A program made the position numbers and the translations under genes. Shown here in pieces: positions 8,736 to 16,065 of a DNA stretch of 64,000 nt. A model generated the notes under the pieces. That model worked only from the letters and a program-made list of their open reading frames with translations. It had not been told where the DNA came from and searched no databases. The stretch spans positions 1 through 64,000 of the forward strand of contig NZ_JAODNK010000010.1 of the NCBI RefSeq assembly GCF_025465275.1, written 5' to 3'. Positions within the stretch are counted from its first letter, which is position 1. Every line of letters starts with the position of its first letter. This stretch comes from Nocardia sp. GTDB taxonomy: Bacteria > Actinomycetota > Actinomycetes > Mycobacteriales > Mycobacteriaceae.

Positions 8736-9524
8736 CTACAGGGTGTGATGGCGCACCCAGCGCGTCAGGATGGTGCCGTCCTCGTCGAAGAGCAGATGGC
8801 GGCAAGTCATGGGCGTGGGCATGGCATTGGGGGACACGGCGATTCGCCGTTCCGTCCCCGCGACCAGCATCGGAGACAGTGTGAGGCACAGTTCGTCGAC
8901 GGCCTGGGCGACGATGAGATCACCGAACAGCGCGGGCCCGCCCTCACACAGGACCCGTCTCATCTCGAGTTCTTCCAGGGCGTTGCGTAGCCCCTCGGCG
9001 GTGACGCTGGTGTCGCCGGCTTCGATCACTTCGCCACCCGCATCGGTGATCGCCTTCTTCCGATCGGCGGGTGCGGCGGCGGTGGTGAAAATGATCGGCC
9101 GCGCACCGGTGTCGGTGAACAGCCGGCTGGTCGGATCGAGGTCGGCGGAGGCGGTCACCACCGCGATGCGCGGCGCCGCGCCGGTCGGGTCGCCGCCGAA
9201 TCCGTGATGGTGCAGCCGCATGCGCAGCTGCGAATCCGTATGTGCCGCGCCGTATTTCTCCGCCCGCGCGGTGCCCGCGCCGACGACCACCACATCGGCC
9301 AGATCCCGCAGGATCTGGAAGATCTTCTTGTCGGCGGGCGTGCCCAGACCTCCGGACCGGCCGTCGATGGTGACCGCCCCGTCGATGCTGGTGACGAAGT
9401 TGACCCGAATCCACGGCGCCGAAGGCCCGGCCGGGTACGCGTACAGCGCCAGCAGGTCGTCGTGGTTGAGTTCTGTGAGCTGGATCGCATTGGGCATACG
9501 CTGCATGAGAACCGATTCCACCAC
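8736..9524 (-). CDS. RibD C-terminal domain reductase (Rv2671-like)
   Basis: NADPH-dependent reductase of the RibD/DHFR-like fold, 262 residues with no deaminase domain. RVNFVTSIDGAVTIDG near the N terminus, VVVGAGTARAE, and LCEGGPALFGDL near residue 190 are typical. In riboflavin synthesis this domain reduces the ribosyl-amino-uracil; the mycobacterial homologue Rv2671 has been linked to dihydrofolate-reductase-like activity, so the substrate may be a folate-type pteridine. The start is uncertain: the GTG used here has no Shine-Dalgarno sequence and would fit a leaderless mRNA, while an ATG six codons later (9506) has a GGTGGA upstream. The gene is only 17 bp from the divergent ATPase gene. 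Confidence 0.85.
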   Translation of the reverse strand: MVESVLMQRMPNAIQLTELNHDDLLALYAYPAGPSAPWIRVNFVTSIDGAVTIDGRSGGLGTPADKKIFQILRDLADVVVVGAGTARAEKYGAAHTDSQLRMRLHHHGFGGDPTGAAPRIAVVTASADLDPTSRLFTDTGARPIIFTTAAAPADRKKAITDAGGEVIEAGDTSVTAEGLRNALEELEMRRVLCEGGPALFGDLIVAQAVDELCLTLSPMLVAGTERRIAVSPNAMPTPMTCRHLLFDEDGTILTRWVRHHTL

Positions 9525-9541
9525 GTAACTACGCTGTCGCC

Positions 9542-10567
9542 GTGCAACAACGCCTTGTCGATCGCCATCCGGAGGTTCCGGCAGACCAGCTCGTGGCGCA
9601 GATGGTTCCCCCGCCGACCTTCGACGAGGTGAGCTTCGCCAGCTACATCCCGGATCCGAAGGAGCCGTCGCAGGCGGCTGCCGTGCGCGCGGCGGAGGAT
9701 TTCGCCGTCAAGGTCACCAAGCTGCATCAGGCTGCCTCGAAGAAGCCCCTGTTCGGCAAGAAGAAGCCGGTGTCCGGCATCGGCCTGTATCTGGACGGTG
9801 GCTTCGGCGTGGGTAAGACCCACCTGCTGGCCTCGATCTATCACAGTGTGCCGGGGCCGAAATCCTTCGGCACGTTCGGTGAGGTGACCAATCTGGTCGG
9901 AGCGCTGGGCTTCAACAATGCCGTCGACCGGCTCGCGGCCAATAGCGTGCTGTGCATCGACGAATTCGAGCTCGATGATCCCGGCGACACCATGCTGGTC
10001 TCACGTCTGCTCGCGGAGCTGACCGCGCGTGGTGTGTCGATCGTCGCAACGTCGAATACCTTGCCCGGCCAGCTGGGTGAGGGCCGTTTCGCCGCCTCGG
10101 ACTTCATGCGCGAGATCAAGAAGCTGGGTTCGCTGTTCGAGCCCATTCGCGTCGACGGACCCGACTACCGGCACCGCGATCTGCCGCCCGCCCCGGAGCC
10201 GACCGCGCCCGAGCATCTGTCCGAGAAGGCCGCTGCCACACCGGGTTCCACGCTCGACGATTTCGATGCGCTGCTGAAGCATCTGAGCACGCTGCACCCG
10301 TCCAAGTACAACGCGCTCATTCAGGGCGTGTCGGCGGTGTTCATCTCCGACGTGCACACCGTGACCGACCAAGCGGTCGCTTTGCGTATTGTGGTCTTGG
10401 CCGACCGGCTCTACGACGCGGGGACTCCCGTCACCGTATCCGGAGCCAAGTTGGACCAGATTTTCTCGCAGGAAATGCTCGATGGTGGATACCGCAAAAA
10501 GTATCTGCGTGCCATTTCGCGCCTGCTGGCGCTGTCCCGGTTCGAAACCCCGGCGGCCGCTTCGTAA
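9542..10567 (+). CDS. zapE: ZapE/AFG1-family ATPase (Rv2670c-like)
   Basis: P-loop ATPase of 341 residues in the ZapE/LACE1 family, associated in other bacteria with Z-ring function and in eukaryotes with protein quality control. Walker A is GGFGVGKT at about 86-93, Walker B is LCIDEFELDD at about 137-146, and the sensor region VSIVATSNTLP follows. A C-terminal region with KLDQIF and RLLALSRF completes the family. The start is GTG and there is almost no leader, which suggests a leaderless transcript. The divergent partner is the RibD-like gene, the same arrangement as Rv2670c/Rv2671 in M. tuberculosis. Confidence 0.88.
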   Translation: MQQRLVDRHPEVPADQLVAQMVPPPTFDEVSFASYIPDPKEPSQAAAVRAAEDFAVKVTKLHQAASKKPLFGKKKPVSGIGLYLDGGFGVGKTHLLASIYHSVPGPKSFGTFGEVTNLVGALGFNNAVDRLAANSVLCIDEFELDDPGDTMLVSRLLAELTARGVSIVATSNTLPGQLGEGRFAASDFMREIKKLGSLFEPIRVDGPDYRHRDLPPAPEPTAPEHLSEKAAATPGSTLDDFDALLKHLSTLHPSKYNALIQGVSAVFISDVHTVTDQAVALRIVVLADRLYDAGTPVTVSGAKLDQIFSQEMLDGGYRKKYLRAISRLLALSRFETPAAAS

Positions 10568-10642
10568 TCCGTTCGTCCCGTTGTCCGCTGCGGGATGCCT
10601 GCCTGGCCGCGTGTGCCGGGTGCTCGAGAAAGGGAAGTTCGT

Positions 10643-11470
10643 ATGATCCGACCTCGTCTGCTCGGCGCTTCGCTGGTGCTGGCCTCCGCGCTGTCCTTCG
10701 GCTCGCTGCCTGCCATGGCGCTGGCCGACCAGCCCGCGCCCGCCGCGGTGCAACCGCCCGCGGCCACCGGCAATGTGGTCCTGAACATCGCGGACCGCTC
10801 GCTGAACCTGCAGGGCGTGGTGAATGCCCGGGACGCCGGCGGCTACAAGACCGCCGACGGCCACACCGTGCGCACCGGCCTGGTGTACCGCACCGGTGAT
10901 CTGAGCAAGTCCACCGATGCGGACCTGGCCGACCTGACGAGCCGCGATGTGAAGGCGGTGCACGATCTGCGCACCAGCTACGAGCAGCAGTTCATGGGCG
11001 TGGACAAGGTTCCGGCCGGCGCCACCGAGTACCACAACGACATCATCGGCCAGGCCCCGCCGCAGGTCATGGCGTCCACGCTGATGGCGGGCACGGACCT
11101 GTACCGCGCGTTCATCACCGCGCCGGGCGCGAGCCAGGGCTTCTCCGACGTGCTGCGCGATATCGCCTACAACGACGGTGCCGTGCTGTTCCACTGCAGC
11201 GCCGGCAAGGACCGCACCGGCTGGACTTCGGCTGTGCTGCTGACGATTCTGGGCGTCGACCACGACACCGTGCAGTACGACTATCTGCTGTCGAACTACT
11301 ACCGCGGCGCCAAGGACGGCGACATGCTGAACGGCGTCACCGCCTCGGCGCTGGCCGCGGCATTCGACCAGGTCAACCAGAGCTACGGCAGCTTCGACAA
11401 CTACGTGCACGAGGGCCTGAAGCTCACCGATGCCGATGTCTCGGCCCTGAAGGCGAAACTGCTGTCCTGA
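10643..11470 (+). CDS. Secreted tyrosine phosphatase-like protein
   Basis: 275 residues with a clear signal peptide (MIRPRLLGASLVLASALS then AMALA-DQ, cleavage near 28). The mature part carries the phosphatase signature HCSAGKDRTG with Cys at about 185 and Arg at about 191, the C(X)5R loop of the Tyr/Ser phosphatase and dual lipid phosphatase family (MptpB/LipA type). NARDAGGYKTADG and RTGLVYRTGDLS are characteristic of the N-terminal half. The ATG chosen has GAGAAAGGGAAG upstream; a longer in-frame ATG at 10595 would put basic residues before the signal. It probably acts on extracellular phospho-substrates. Clear terminator follows. Confidence 0.88.
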   Translation: MIRPRLLGASLVLASALSFGSLPAMALADQPAPAAVQPPAATGNVVLNIADRSLNLQGVVNARDAGGYKTADGHTVRTGLVYRTGDLSKSTDADLADLTSRDVKAVHDLRTSYEQQFMGVDKVPAGATEYHNDIIGQAPPQVMASTLMAGTDLYRAFITAPGASQGFSDVLRDIAYNDGAVLFHCSAGKDRTGWTSAVLLTILGVDHDTVQYDYLLSNYYRGAKDGDMLNGVTASALAAAFDQVNQSYGSFDNYVHEGLKLTDADVSALKAKLLS

Positions 11471-11499
11471 CACCAGCTTTCACCATCTGACAAACGAAA

Positions 11500-11533
11500 A
11501 GACCAGGCCGGAAACCACTTTCCGTCCTGGCCT
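11500..11533 (+). terminator. Intrinsic-type terminator of the phosphatase gene
   Basis: A 15-bp stem with two mismatches (AGACCAGGCCGGAAA with TTTCCGTCCTGGCCT) and a CCAC loop is followed by TTCG. It lies 30 bp after the phosphatase stop codon. The strength and position support transcription termination. Confidence 0.8.
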
Positions 11534-11558
11534 TTCGCGTACTCCTCGCTTCGGCACG

Positions 11559-11610
11559 ACTTCAGGCGTAAGCCAACCCTGTCAACTTCAGGCGTAAGCC
11601 AACCCTGTCA
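11559..11610. repeat. Perfect 26-bp tandem duplication
   Basis: Two identical 26-bp units beginning ACTTCAGGCGTAAGCC and ending CCCTGTCA follow each other directly. The last bases of the second unit run into the GTCATCCCGG interspersed repeat. It may be a recent duplication at the end of that element. Confidence 0.9.
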
Positions 11611-11635
11611 TCCCGGCATGCTTTTGGCTGGGATC
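11607..11635. repeat. GTCATCCCGGCATG interspersed repeat, half copy
   Basis: GTCATCCCGGCATGC then TTTTGGCTGGGATC matches one arm of the complete hairpin near 18.5 kb. Only one arm is present, so it cannot fold into the long stem. Similar repeats are known in the intergenic regions of high-G+C actinomycetes. Confidence 0.7.
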
Positions 11636-11655
11636 AGCACAGGCAGCAGGCGACC

Positions 11656-12606
11656 TCAGCTGGCTTCGGCAACCTGAGTTCGCTTGCCCCGCAAGCTATA
11701 CAGTTCCCGAGCCCGAGCCGGCGTAATCGTCTCCAGCGCCGTCGGCTGCTCACCCGAGAGATGCTGCTTCAGAATCTGCCCAGCCATCGGCGCGATGAAC
11801 GGCGCGGCCGTGAGCAACCCGAACGACCCGAACAGCGTGAACAGCCACACAATGATCTTCGCGGGCAACTTCACCAGCGGGTCGGAGATGCGAGGCACGT
11901 TGTAGCGTCCCAGCTTTCGCATCCACATCGGGGTGAGCGCGGAGGTCGTGAGCGATAGCACGATGCTGCCGAGTGCGTAGATGATCCCCGCCCCATTGCG
12001 CGGTGAAGTACGCAGCAGCTGGTGCATGCCCTCCTCGGCGCGGACCGAGCTGCACAGGCGCGGCTTCACGCGCTCGAAGTAGGCGCGGACCTCGTCGCGG
12101 GTGCGCGGCACATCCTCGGACTTGCAGGTCTGCAGTTCCGCCGCGATCGCGCACTCTTCCCAGTAGCGCAGCTCGTCCTCGGGGCTGAGCGGTCCGGGCC
12201 CGTACACCTCGTAGGCCTTGAGTACCGAGTGCCAGCCGGTGATGTGGATCCACAGCTGGGTTTCCGGGCTGTTGGCGGCGTACCGCTGTCCGGTGATCGG
12301 TTCGATCCCGGTCAGCGGGGCGTGGATCTGCATGAGGTGCTCGGACGCCTGAATAGCCGTGCGACCGTCGCCGATCGCGACGAGCAGGAAGTACGCGAAA
12401 GTGTGGTCGAGCCGCTCCCGCGGGTTGGTGTAGATGCGGCGGGTATCGGCCACCGCCGCGGTCAGGAACGGGTCGAAGTGCTCGAGGACTACCGCGCGCT
12501 GGAACCCGATGACCGCGGTCGGTGCGGTCCAGATCTTCCAGCTCGGGGAGCCGGGCCCGAAGAACCCGTAGTCGTCCCTGCGAAGGGTGGTCGGATCGAA
12601 GCCCAT
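11656..12606 (-). CDS. Oxygenase MpaB family / DUF2236 protein
   Basis: 316 residues of the DUF2236 (MpaB-like, latex-clearing-protein-like) family, which are heme b proteins or putative oxygenases in characterised members. Recognisable are the segments GPGSPSWKIW, RRIYTNPRERLDHTF, IHAPLTGIEPITGQRYAANSPETQ (quoted in part: the HxPxxG then YxANxPE core) and WIHITGWHSVL. A hydrophobic stretch at about 245-275 may anchor it to the membrane. The ATG used is preceded by AAGGGAGTGAACC; longer in-frame starts lie upstream but lack a ribosome site. Divergent from a TetR gene across about 130 bp holding a pair of direct repeats. The substrate is unknown. Confidence 0.82.
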   Translation of the reverse strand: MGFDPTTLRRDDYGFFGPGSPSWKIWTAPTAVIGFQRAVVLEHFDPFLTAAVADTRRIYTNPRERLDHTFAYFLLVAIGDGRTAIQASEHLMQIHAPLTGIEPITGQRYAANSPETQLWIHITGWHSVLKAYEVYGPGPLSPEDELRYWEECAIAAELQTCKSEDVPRTRDEVRAYFERVKPRLCSSVRAEEGMHQLLRTSPRNGAGIIYALGSIVLSLTTSALTPMWMRKLGRYNVPRISDPLVKLPAKIIVWLFTLFGSFGLLTAAPFIAPMAGQILKQHLSGEQPTALETITPARARELYSLRGKRTQVAEAS

Positions 12607-12642
12607 CGGTTCACTCCCTTGTGCGCTGCCCGCCTCAGCGGC

Positions 12643-12694
12643 GAATACAACGCCACCGTAGCAATTGGTCGCGTGGAATACAACGGTCGCGTAG
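12643..12694. promoter_or_regulatory. Pair of 19-bp direct repeats in a TetR divergent promoter
   Basis: GAATACAACG, five variable bases and GTAG occur at 12643-12661 and again at 12676-12694, exactly 33 bp apart (about three helical turns). They lie between the DUF2236 gene and the divergent TetR gene. They are candidate operator or activator sites that would lie on the same face of the helix. Confidence 0.55.
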
Positions 12695-12734
12695 GATTTC
12701 CTCCGGAAGGCGAGTCGGCGGAGGTGTGACAGCA

Positions 12735-13382
12735 GTGACGGAATCGGGTACGGCGACCGAACGGCCGAGGCGTCGGTATGCCCCGCGCCTGCCACCGGAG
12801 CAGCGCCGGGCGCAGCTACTCGACGCCGCCTTCACCGTCCTGACCCGGGTGGAGCTGCACGAACTCAGCATGGAGGCGGTCGCGCAGGCGGCGGGCGTGG
12901 GAAAACCGGTGCTGTACACCGTGTTCAAGACCCGCGCCGATCTGGTCGAGGCACTGCTCGAGCGTGAGCGCGAATTGGCGCTGGAGCAGGTTGTGACCAC
13001 GCTGCCGACGGATCTGCTGGGCGCCGACCCGGTGGTGGCGGCCTCGTCCGCGGTCGAGGCGTTTGTCGGTGTGGTGCTGGCCAATCCGACACGCTGGCGC
13101 TTGATCCTGGCGAGCCCCGGCAGTGCGCCCGCGGAATACCGTGCGGCGCTGCGCAGCTCACGCACCGGCATTTTCGAACAGGCGGAGGCGCTGGTGCGCA
13201 TGGGCGCCGCGCTCGATCCGCGCTGGGCCACAGTCGATTCCGGCCTGCTCACCAATTCGCTGCTCACCGTGGCCGAGATGCTGGGCGGGCTCGCGGTCGG
13301 CGAGCCGGACGAGTATCCCAAGCGGCGGGTCGAAGGTTTCGTCCGCGCCATCGTGCAGCTACTGAGTGGTGGGCGCGAATAG
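12735..13382 (+). CDS. TetR-family transcriptional regulator
   Basis: 215 residues from the chosen GTG, which has GGAGG ten bases upstream; a GTG three codons earlier is too close to that site. The N terminus has an unstructured basic leader, then a TetR HTH: RRAQLLDAAFTVL, LSMEAVAQAAGVGKPVLYTVFKTRADLV (core GVGKPVLYTVF with the YxxF recognition helix). The remainder is a TetR_C-like helical domain. Divergent from the DUF2236 oxygenase gene, which is its likely target together with itself. Confidence 0.82.
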   Translation: MTESGTATERPRRRYAPRLPPEQRRAQLLDAAFTVLTRVELHELSMEAVAQAAGVGKPVLYTVFKTRADLVEALLERERELALEQVVTTLPTDLLGADPVVAASSAVEAFVGVVLANPTRWRLILASPGSAPAEYRAALRSSRTGIFEQAEALVRMGAALDPRWATVDSGLLTNSLLTVAEMLGGLAVGEPDEYPKRRVEGFVRAIVQLLSGGRE

Positions 13383-13390
13383 TCGTTTGA

Positions 13391-13558
13391 CGGTCGCTCC
13401 GGCTCGGGTCTCCGGCACTGGTGGAGGATCTGGAGCCGGCCTTGACCGGATATGCGGGTGCGGTCGTCCTGGTCATTCACGACCGCAGGATGCGGGCGCA
13501 GTTCCGGGGTCGACGCCTGGAAATGGTTGCGGCGCAGAACCTTCACCGCGCAACGTAG
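13391..13558 (+). pseudogene. Remnant of an ABC-F ATPase C terminus
   Basis: An open stretch of 55 codons with no start, bounded upstream by an in-frame TGA, reads SPALVEDLEPALTGYAG, then AVVLVIHDRRMRAQF and RGRRLEM. This is the end of the second nucleotide-binding domain of ABC-F proteins (the post-Walker-B NHLSPxLVEELE region, beta strand, then H-loop histidine as in VSHDRR). Walker A, signature and Walker B are absent; the sequence upstream belongs to the TetR gene. It is therefore a truncated relic, probably of a macrolide-type ABC-F resistance or translation factor gene. Family call by motif only. Confidence 0.7.
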
Positions 13559-13573
13559 CCGGGGTGCGGTTAT

Positions 13574-14155
13574 TCAGGGCAGTTCGCCGATCGTCTGAAT
13601 GATCGCCCACGCTTCGTCCTCGGGCGTGGATGTCCAAGGGGCGGTGGGTTTGTGGATTCGGAGCGAGGCGATGCCGTGCAAGACGCTCCAGATCCGCAGT
13701 GAGAGTGTGCGGTCGGCGCCGGCGCCCGCGACCTGGAGTAGGTCGGCGAAGCGATCGAGGAGATCCAGGCCCGGTCCCGTGCCGGAATCGATTGCGGGAT
13801 CGGGCCGTTCGAAGAGCAGCTGGTACGCGCCCGGGTAGTCGCGGGACCACTGGAGGTACGCGCCGATCAGCGAGCGCAGCCGTGCCGCAGGTGTGCCCTC
13901 GCCTGCTTCGCCGGCGTCGAGTGCCGTGCGCAGCCGCCCGAACAGCTCCTCGGTGACGGCGTACATCAGCGCTTCTTGTGAGGGGAAGTGCATGTACACC
14001 GCGCTGGGCGCGACTCCACTGGCGCGGGCAATGGCCCGCAGCGACGGCGCGGGCAGCGCCTGCGGCTCCAGCAGCAGGTCGATAGCGGCCGTGACCAGCT
14101 CTCCGCGCAACTGCTCGCCTTCGCCGCGTACCCGTCGTGGTCGCGCAGTACTCAT
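13574..14155 (-). CDS. TetR-family regulator with WHG-type C-terminal domain
   Basis: 193 residues. HTH at about 17-63 with LVTAAIDLLLEP, LRAIARASGVAPSAVYMHFPSQEAL, a textbook TetR recognition helix (SAVYMHF). The C-terminal half resembles the TetR_C_33/WHG group (LIGAYLQWSRDYPGAYQLLF and WSVLHGIASLRI). It is divergent from an SDR/SRPBCC gene pair with a dyad in the gap, so it probably represses that small operon. Confidence 0.87.
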   Translation of the reverse strand: MSTARPRRVRGEGEQLRGELVTAAIDLLLEPQALPAPSLRAIARASGVAPSAVYMHFPSQEALMYAVTEELFGRLRTALDAGEAGEGTPAARLRSLIGAYLQWSRDYPGAYQLLFERPDPAIDSGTGPGLDLLDRFADLLQVAGAGADRTLSLRIWSVLHGIASLRIHKPTAPWTSTPEDEAWAIIQTIGELP

Positions 14156-14178
14156 CGAACCTCCTTGACAGCGATCGC

Positions 14179-14217
14179 TGAACAGGTGTTAAGTTTAACT
14201 CACTGAACACCCGTTCA
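14179..14217. promoter_or_regulatory. Inverted-repeat operator in the TetR/SDR promoter
   Basis: TGAACAGGTGTT (14179-14190) and AACACCCGTTCA (14206-14217) are inverted copies with one mismatch; between them GTTAA-GT-TTAAC makes a second small dyad. The element sits between divergent TetR and SDR start codons, 17 bp before the SDR gene, and probably overlaps its promoter. A GCGATCGC palindrome lies immediately upstream. Confidence 0.65.
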
Positions 14218-14233
14218 CCTTCAGGAGAAGATC

Positions 14234-15019
14234 ATGGATCAATGGAACGGTTCGACCGCGGTAGTCACCGGCGCGAGCAGCGGCATCGGGGCCGAGTTCG
14301 CCGCCGCACTAGCCCAGCGGCAGTGCAATCTGGTGCTCGTCGCCAGGCGCGAGGATCGGCTGCGTGAACTCGCCACCCGCATCGAGGGCGAATACGGCGT
14401 CCAGGTGCGAGTGGTGAGCGCCGACCTGTCGCTACGTTCGGAAGTGGATCGGCTCGCGCAGACCCTCGCCGCGTCCGGCACCCCGATCGACGTGCTGGTC
14501 AACAACGCCGGATTCGCCACCCACGGTGGGTTCTCCGACCAGGATGCGGCCCGGATGAACGACGAAGTCGCCGTCAATGTGGCTGCGGTAGTGGCACTTA
14601 CGCGAGCATTGCTGCCGGGGATGGTGTCGCGCGGCCGCGGAGCCGTCGTGAACATCGCCTCCACCGCGGCATTCCAGCCCATCCCGTTCATGGCCGTCTA
14701 CGGTGCGACGAAGGCGTTCGTCCTCTCGTTCACCGAGGCGCTGTGGGGTGAACTGGAGGGCACCGGAGTCGACGCGCTGGCACTCTGCCCGGGCGCGACC
14801 GATACCGAATTCTTCGATGTGGCAGGCGAAGCCGCGAGCGTCGGCAAGCGCCAGACCCCGGCGCAGGTCGTCGCGACGGCCATGCGCGCACTGGATCAGC
14901 GCAGGCAGCCGCCGAGCGTGGTGTCCGGCTGCGCGAACCGCTGGTCGTCCCGGCTGCCGCTCCTGCTCCCGCGCCGGGCGACGATTCGGGTGACTCGAAA
15001 ACTGGTGGGGGCCAAGTAA
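14234..15019 (+). CDS. Short-chain dehydrogenase/reductase
   Basis: 261-residue classical SDR. The NAD(P)-binding motif TGASSGIG is at about 12-19, NNAG at about 89-92, and the catalytic set is present as a serine in NIASTAAF and YGATK with Tyr and Lys at about 155/159. ARREDRL after beta-2 suggests NADP preference (basic residues). A gene for an SRPBCC protein starts two bases after its stop, so the two are translationally coupled. The ATG has AGGAGAAG upstream. The substrate cannot be predicted; acyl lipid or steroid ketoreduction is common for this subgroup. Confidence 0.9.
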   Translation: MDQWNGSTAVVTGASSGIGAEFAAALAQRQCNLVLVARREDRLRELATRIEGEYGVQVRVVSADLSLRSEVDRLAQTLAASGTPIDVLVNNAGFATHGGFSDQDAARMNDEVAVNVAAVVALTRALLPGMVSRGRGAVVNIASTAAFQPIPFMAVYGATKAFVLSFTEALWGELEGTGVDALALCPGATDTEFFDVAGEAASVGKRQTPAQVVATAMRALDQRRQPPSVVSGCANRWSSRLPLLLPRRATIRVTRKLVGAK

Positions 15020-15021
15020 TC

Positions 15022-15513
15022 ATGTATGCCCTACAGCCCAGCTATTTCGACGATATCCCGGCAATGCGCCACCATCTGCACAGCGAACGTGTGGTCTCGG
15101 CGTCGGCGGAGCGCACCTTCGCAGTCCTCGCCGCCGGTGAGGGCCAGCGGGAGTGGGCGGACCGCTACCGGGCCACCACCTGGTACGGCGCAGCTCCGCA
15201 CGATGCCGCCACGGTGCGCGACATCCACCTGCGCTGGATCACGGTCCGGGAGCGCTTCCTGGCGTGGGAGCCCGGTGTCAGGTTCGCATTCTCTACCGAT
15301 GCCATGTCGATTCCCCTGGCGCACAGGATGATCGAGGACATCACCTTCGAGCCGGTGGACGCCGATCATTGCAAGCTGATCTGGCAGGTCCACCTGGATC
15401 CGGCCGTAGCCCTGCGCCCCATCGAATCCCGGCTGGTGCGAACAGTTTTCAAGCCGATGTTCGAATCCTTCGCCGCCGGCCTCGCCCGCTATGCGAGCGC
15501 GCACCCCGCCTGA
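15022..15513 (+). CDS. SRPBCC-family protein (polyketide cyclase/dehydrase-like)
   Basis: 163 residues of the START-like SRPBCC fold, which forms a hydrophobic ligand cavity. Visible are the first strand HSERVVSASAERTFAVLA, a central strand region YRATTWYG and the long C-terminal helix SRLVRTVFKPMFESFAAGL. The gene starts two bases after the SDR stop, so they are probably made together and may act on the same lipid-like substrate or carry it. Function beyond the fold is unknown. Confidence 0.75.
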   Translation: MYALQPSYFDDIPAMRHHLHSERVVSASAERTFAVLAAGEGQREWADRYRATTWYGAAPHDAATVRDIHLRWITVRERFLAWEPGVRFAFSTDAMSIPLAHRMIEDITFEPVDADHCKLIWQVHLDPAVALRPIESRLVRTVFKPMFESFAAGLARYASAHPA

Positions 15514-15525
15514 CCGTGCAGCGGC

Positions 15526-16065
15526 TCAGAACTTCCGCTGCATGACGTAATCCTGGTGCAGCTGGGAACCGACGGTGAAGGTCTTGGTGCCCGCGATCTC
15601 GAACCCGTGTTTGCGGTAGAAGCGCTGGGCCCGCGCATTCTGCTGATTCACGCCCAGCCACACGCCCGCGCGGCCGGCGTCGCGAACCTGATCGAGGGCG
15701 GAACCCATGAGCGCCCCGGAGACTCCATTGCCGTGGTGTCCGGGCAGCACGTACATCTTGCTGATCTCGGTGACCGGGCGCAGGTCGATCAGCGCGGCGA
15801 CATCAGGATTGGCGGGGTCGGCGGCATGTAGCAGCGAGTAGCCGACGATCTGTGTGTCAGCGACCGCTTTGAGCACTACGCGATCCGGGTCGGCGAGGTA
15901 ATCGCCGAAGCGCGCGGAGGACAGCACGTCGTCGATGAAAGCGGCGATATCGGCGGGTGTCGACTCCGGCGGACAGGCCAGCGGGAACGTGACGGCCGCG
16001 ACTTCACCTAGCTCTGCGGCGTCGGCGGGTGCCGCCCGCTCGACAGTGACTGGGAAGTTGCTCAC
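15526..16065 (-). CDS. GNAT-family N-acetyltransferase
   Basis: 179 residues, GNAT fold. The acetyl-CoA-binding segment is EISKMYVLPGHHGNGVSGAL at about 111-130 with the Q/RxxGxG/A-type loop degenerate (HHGNGV). The C-terminal NARAQRFYRKHGFE is the typical helix/strand of the family. The GTG start overlaps the stop of the upstream MFS gene (GTGA), so it is translationally coupled to it. Possible role: acetylating a substrate or drug handled by that transporter. It converges with the SRPBCC gene at a 12-bp gap. Confidence 0.85.
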   Translation of the reverse strand: MSNFPVTVERAAPADAAELGEVAAVTFPLACPPESTPADIAAFIDDVLSSARFGDYLADPDRVVLKAVADTQIVGYSLLHAADPANPDVAALIDLRPVTEISKMYVLPGHHGNGVSGALMGSALDQVRDAGRAGVWLGVNQQNARAQRFYRKHGFEIAGTKTFTVGSQLHQDYVMQRKF

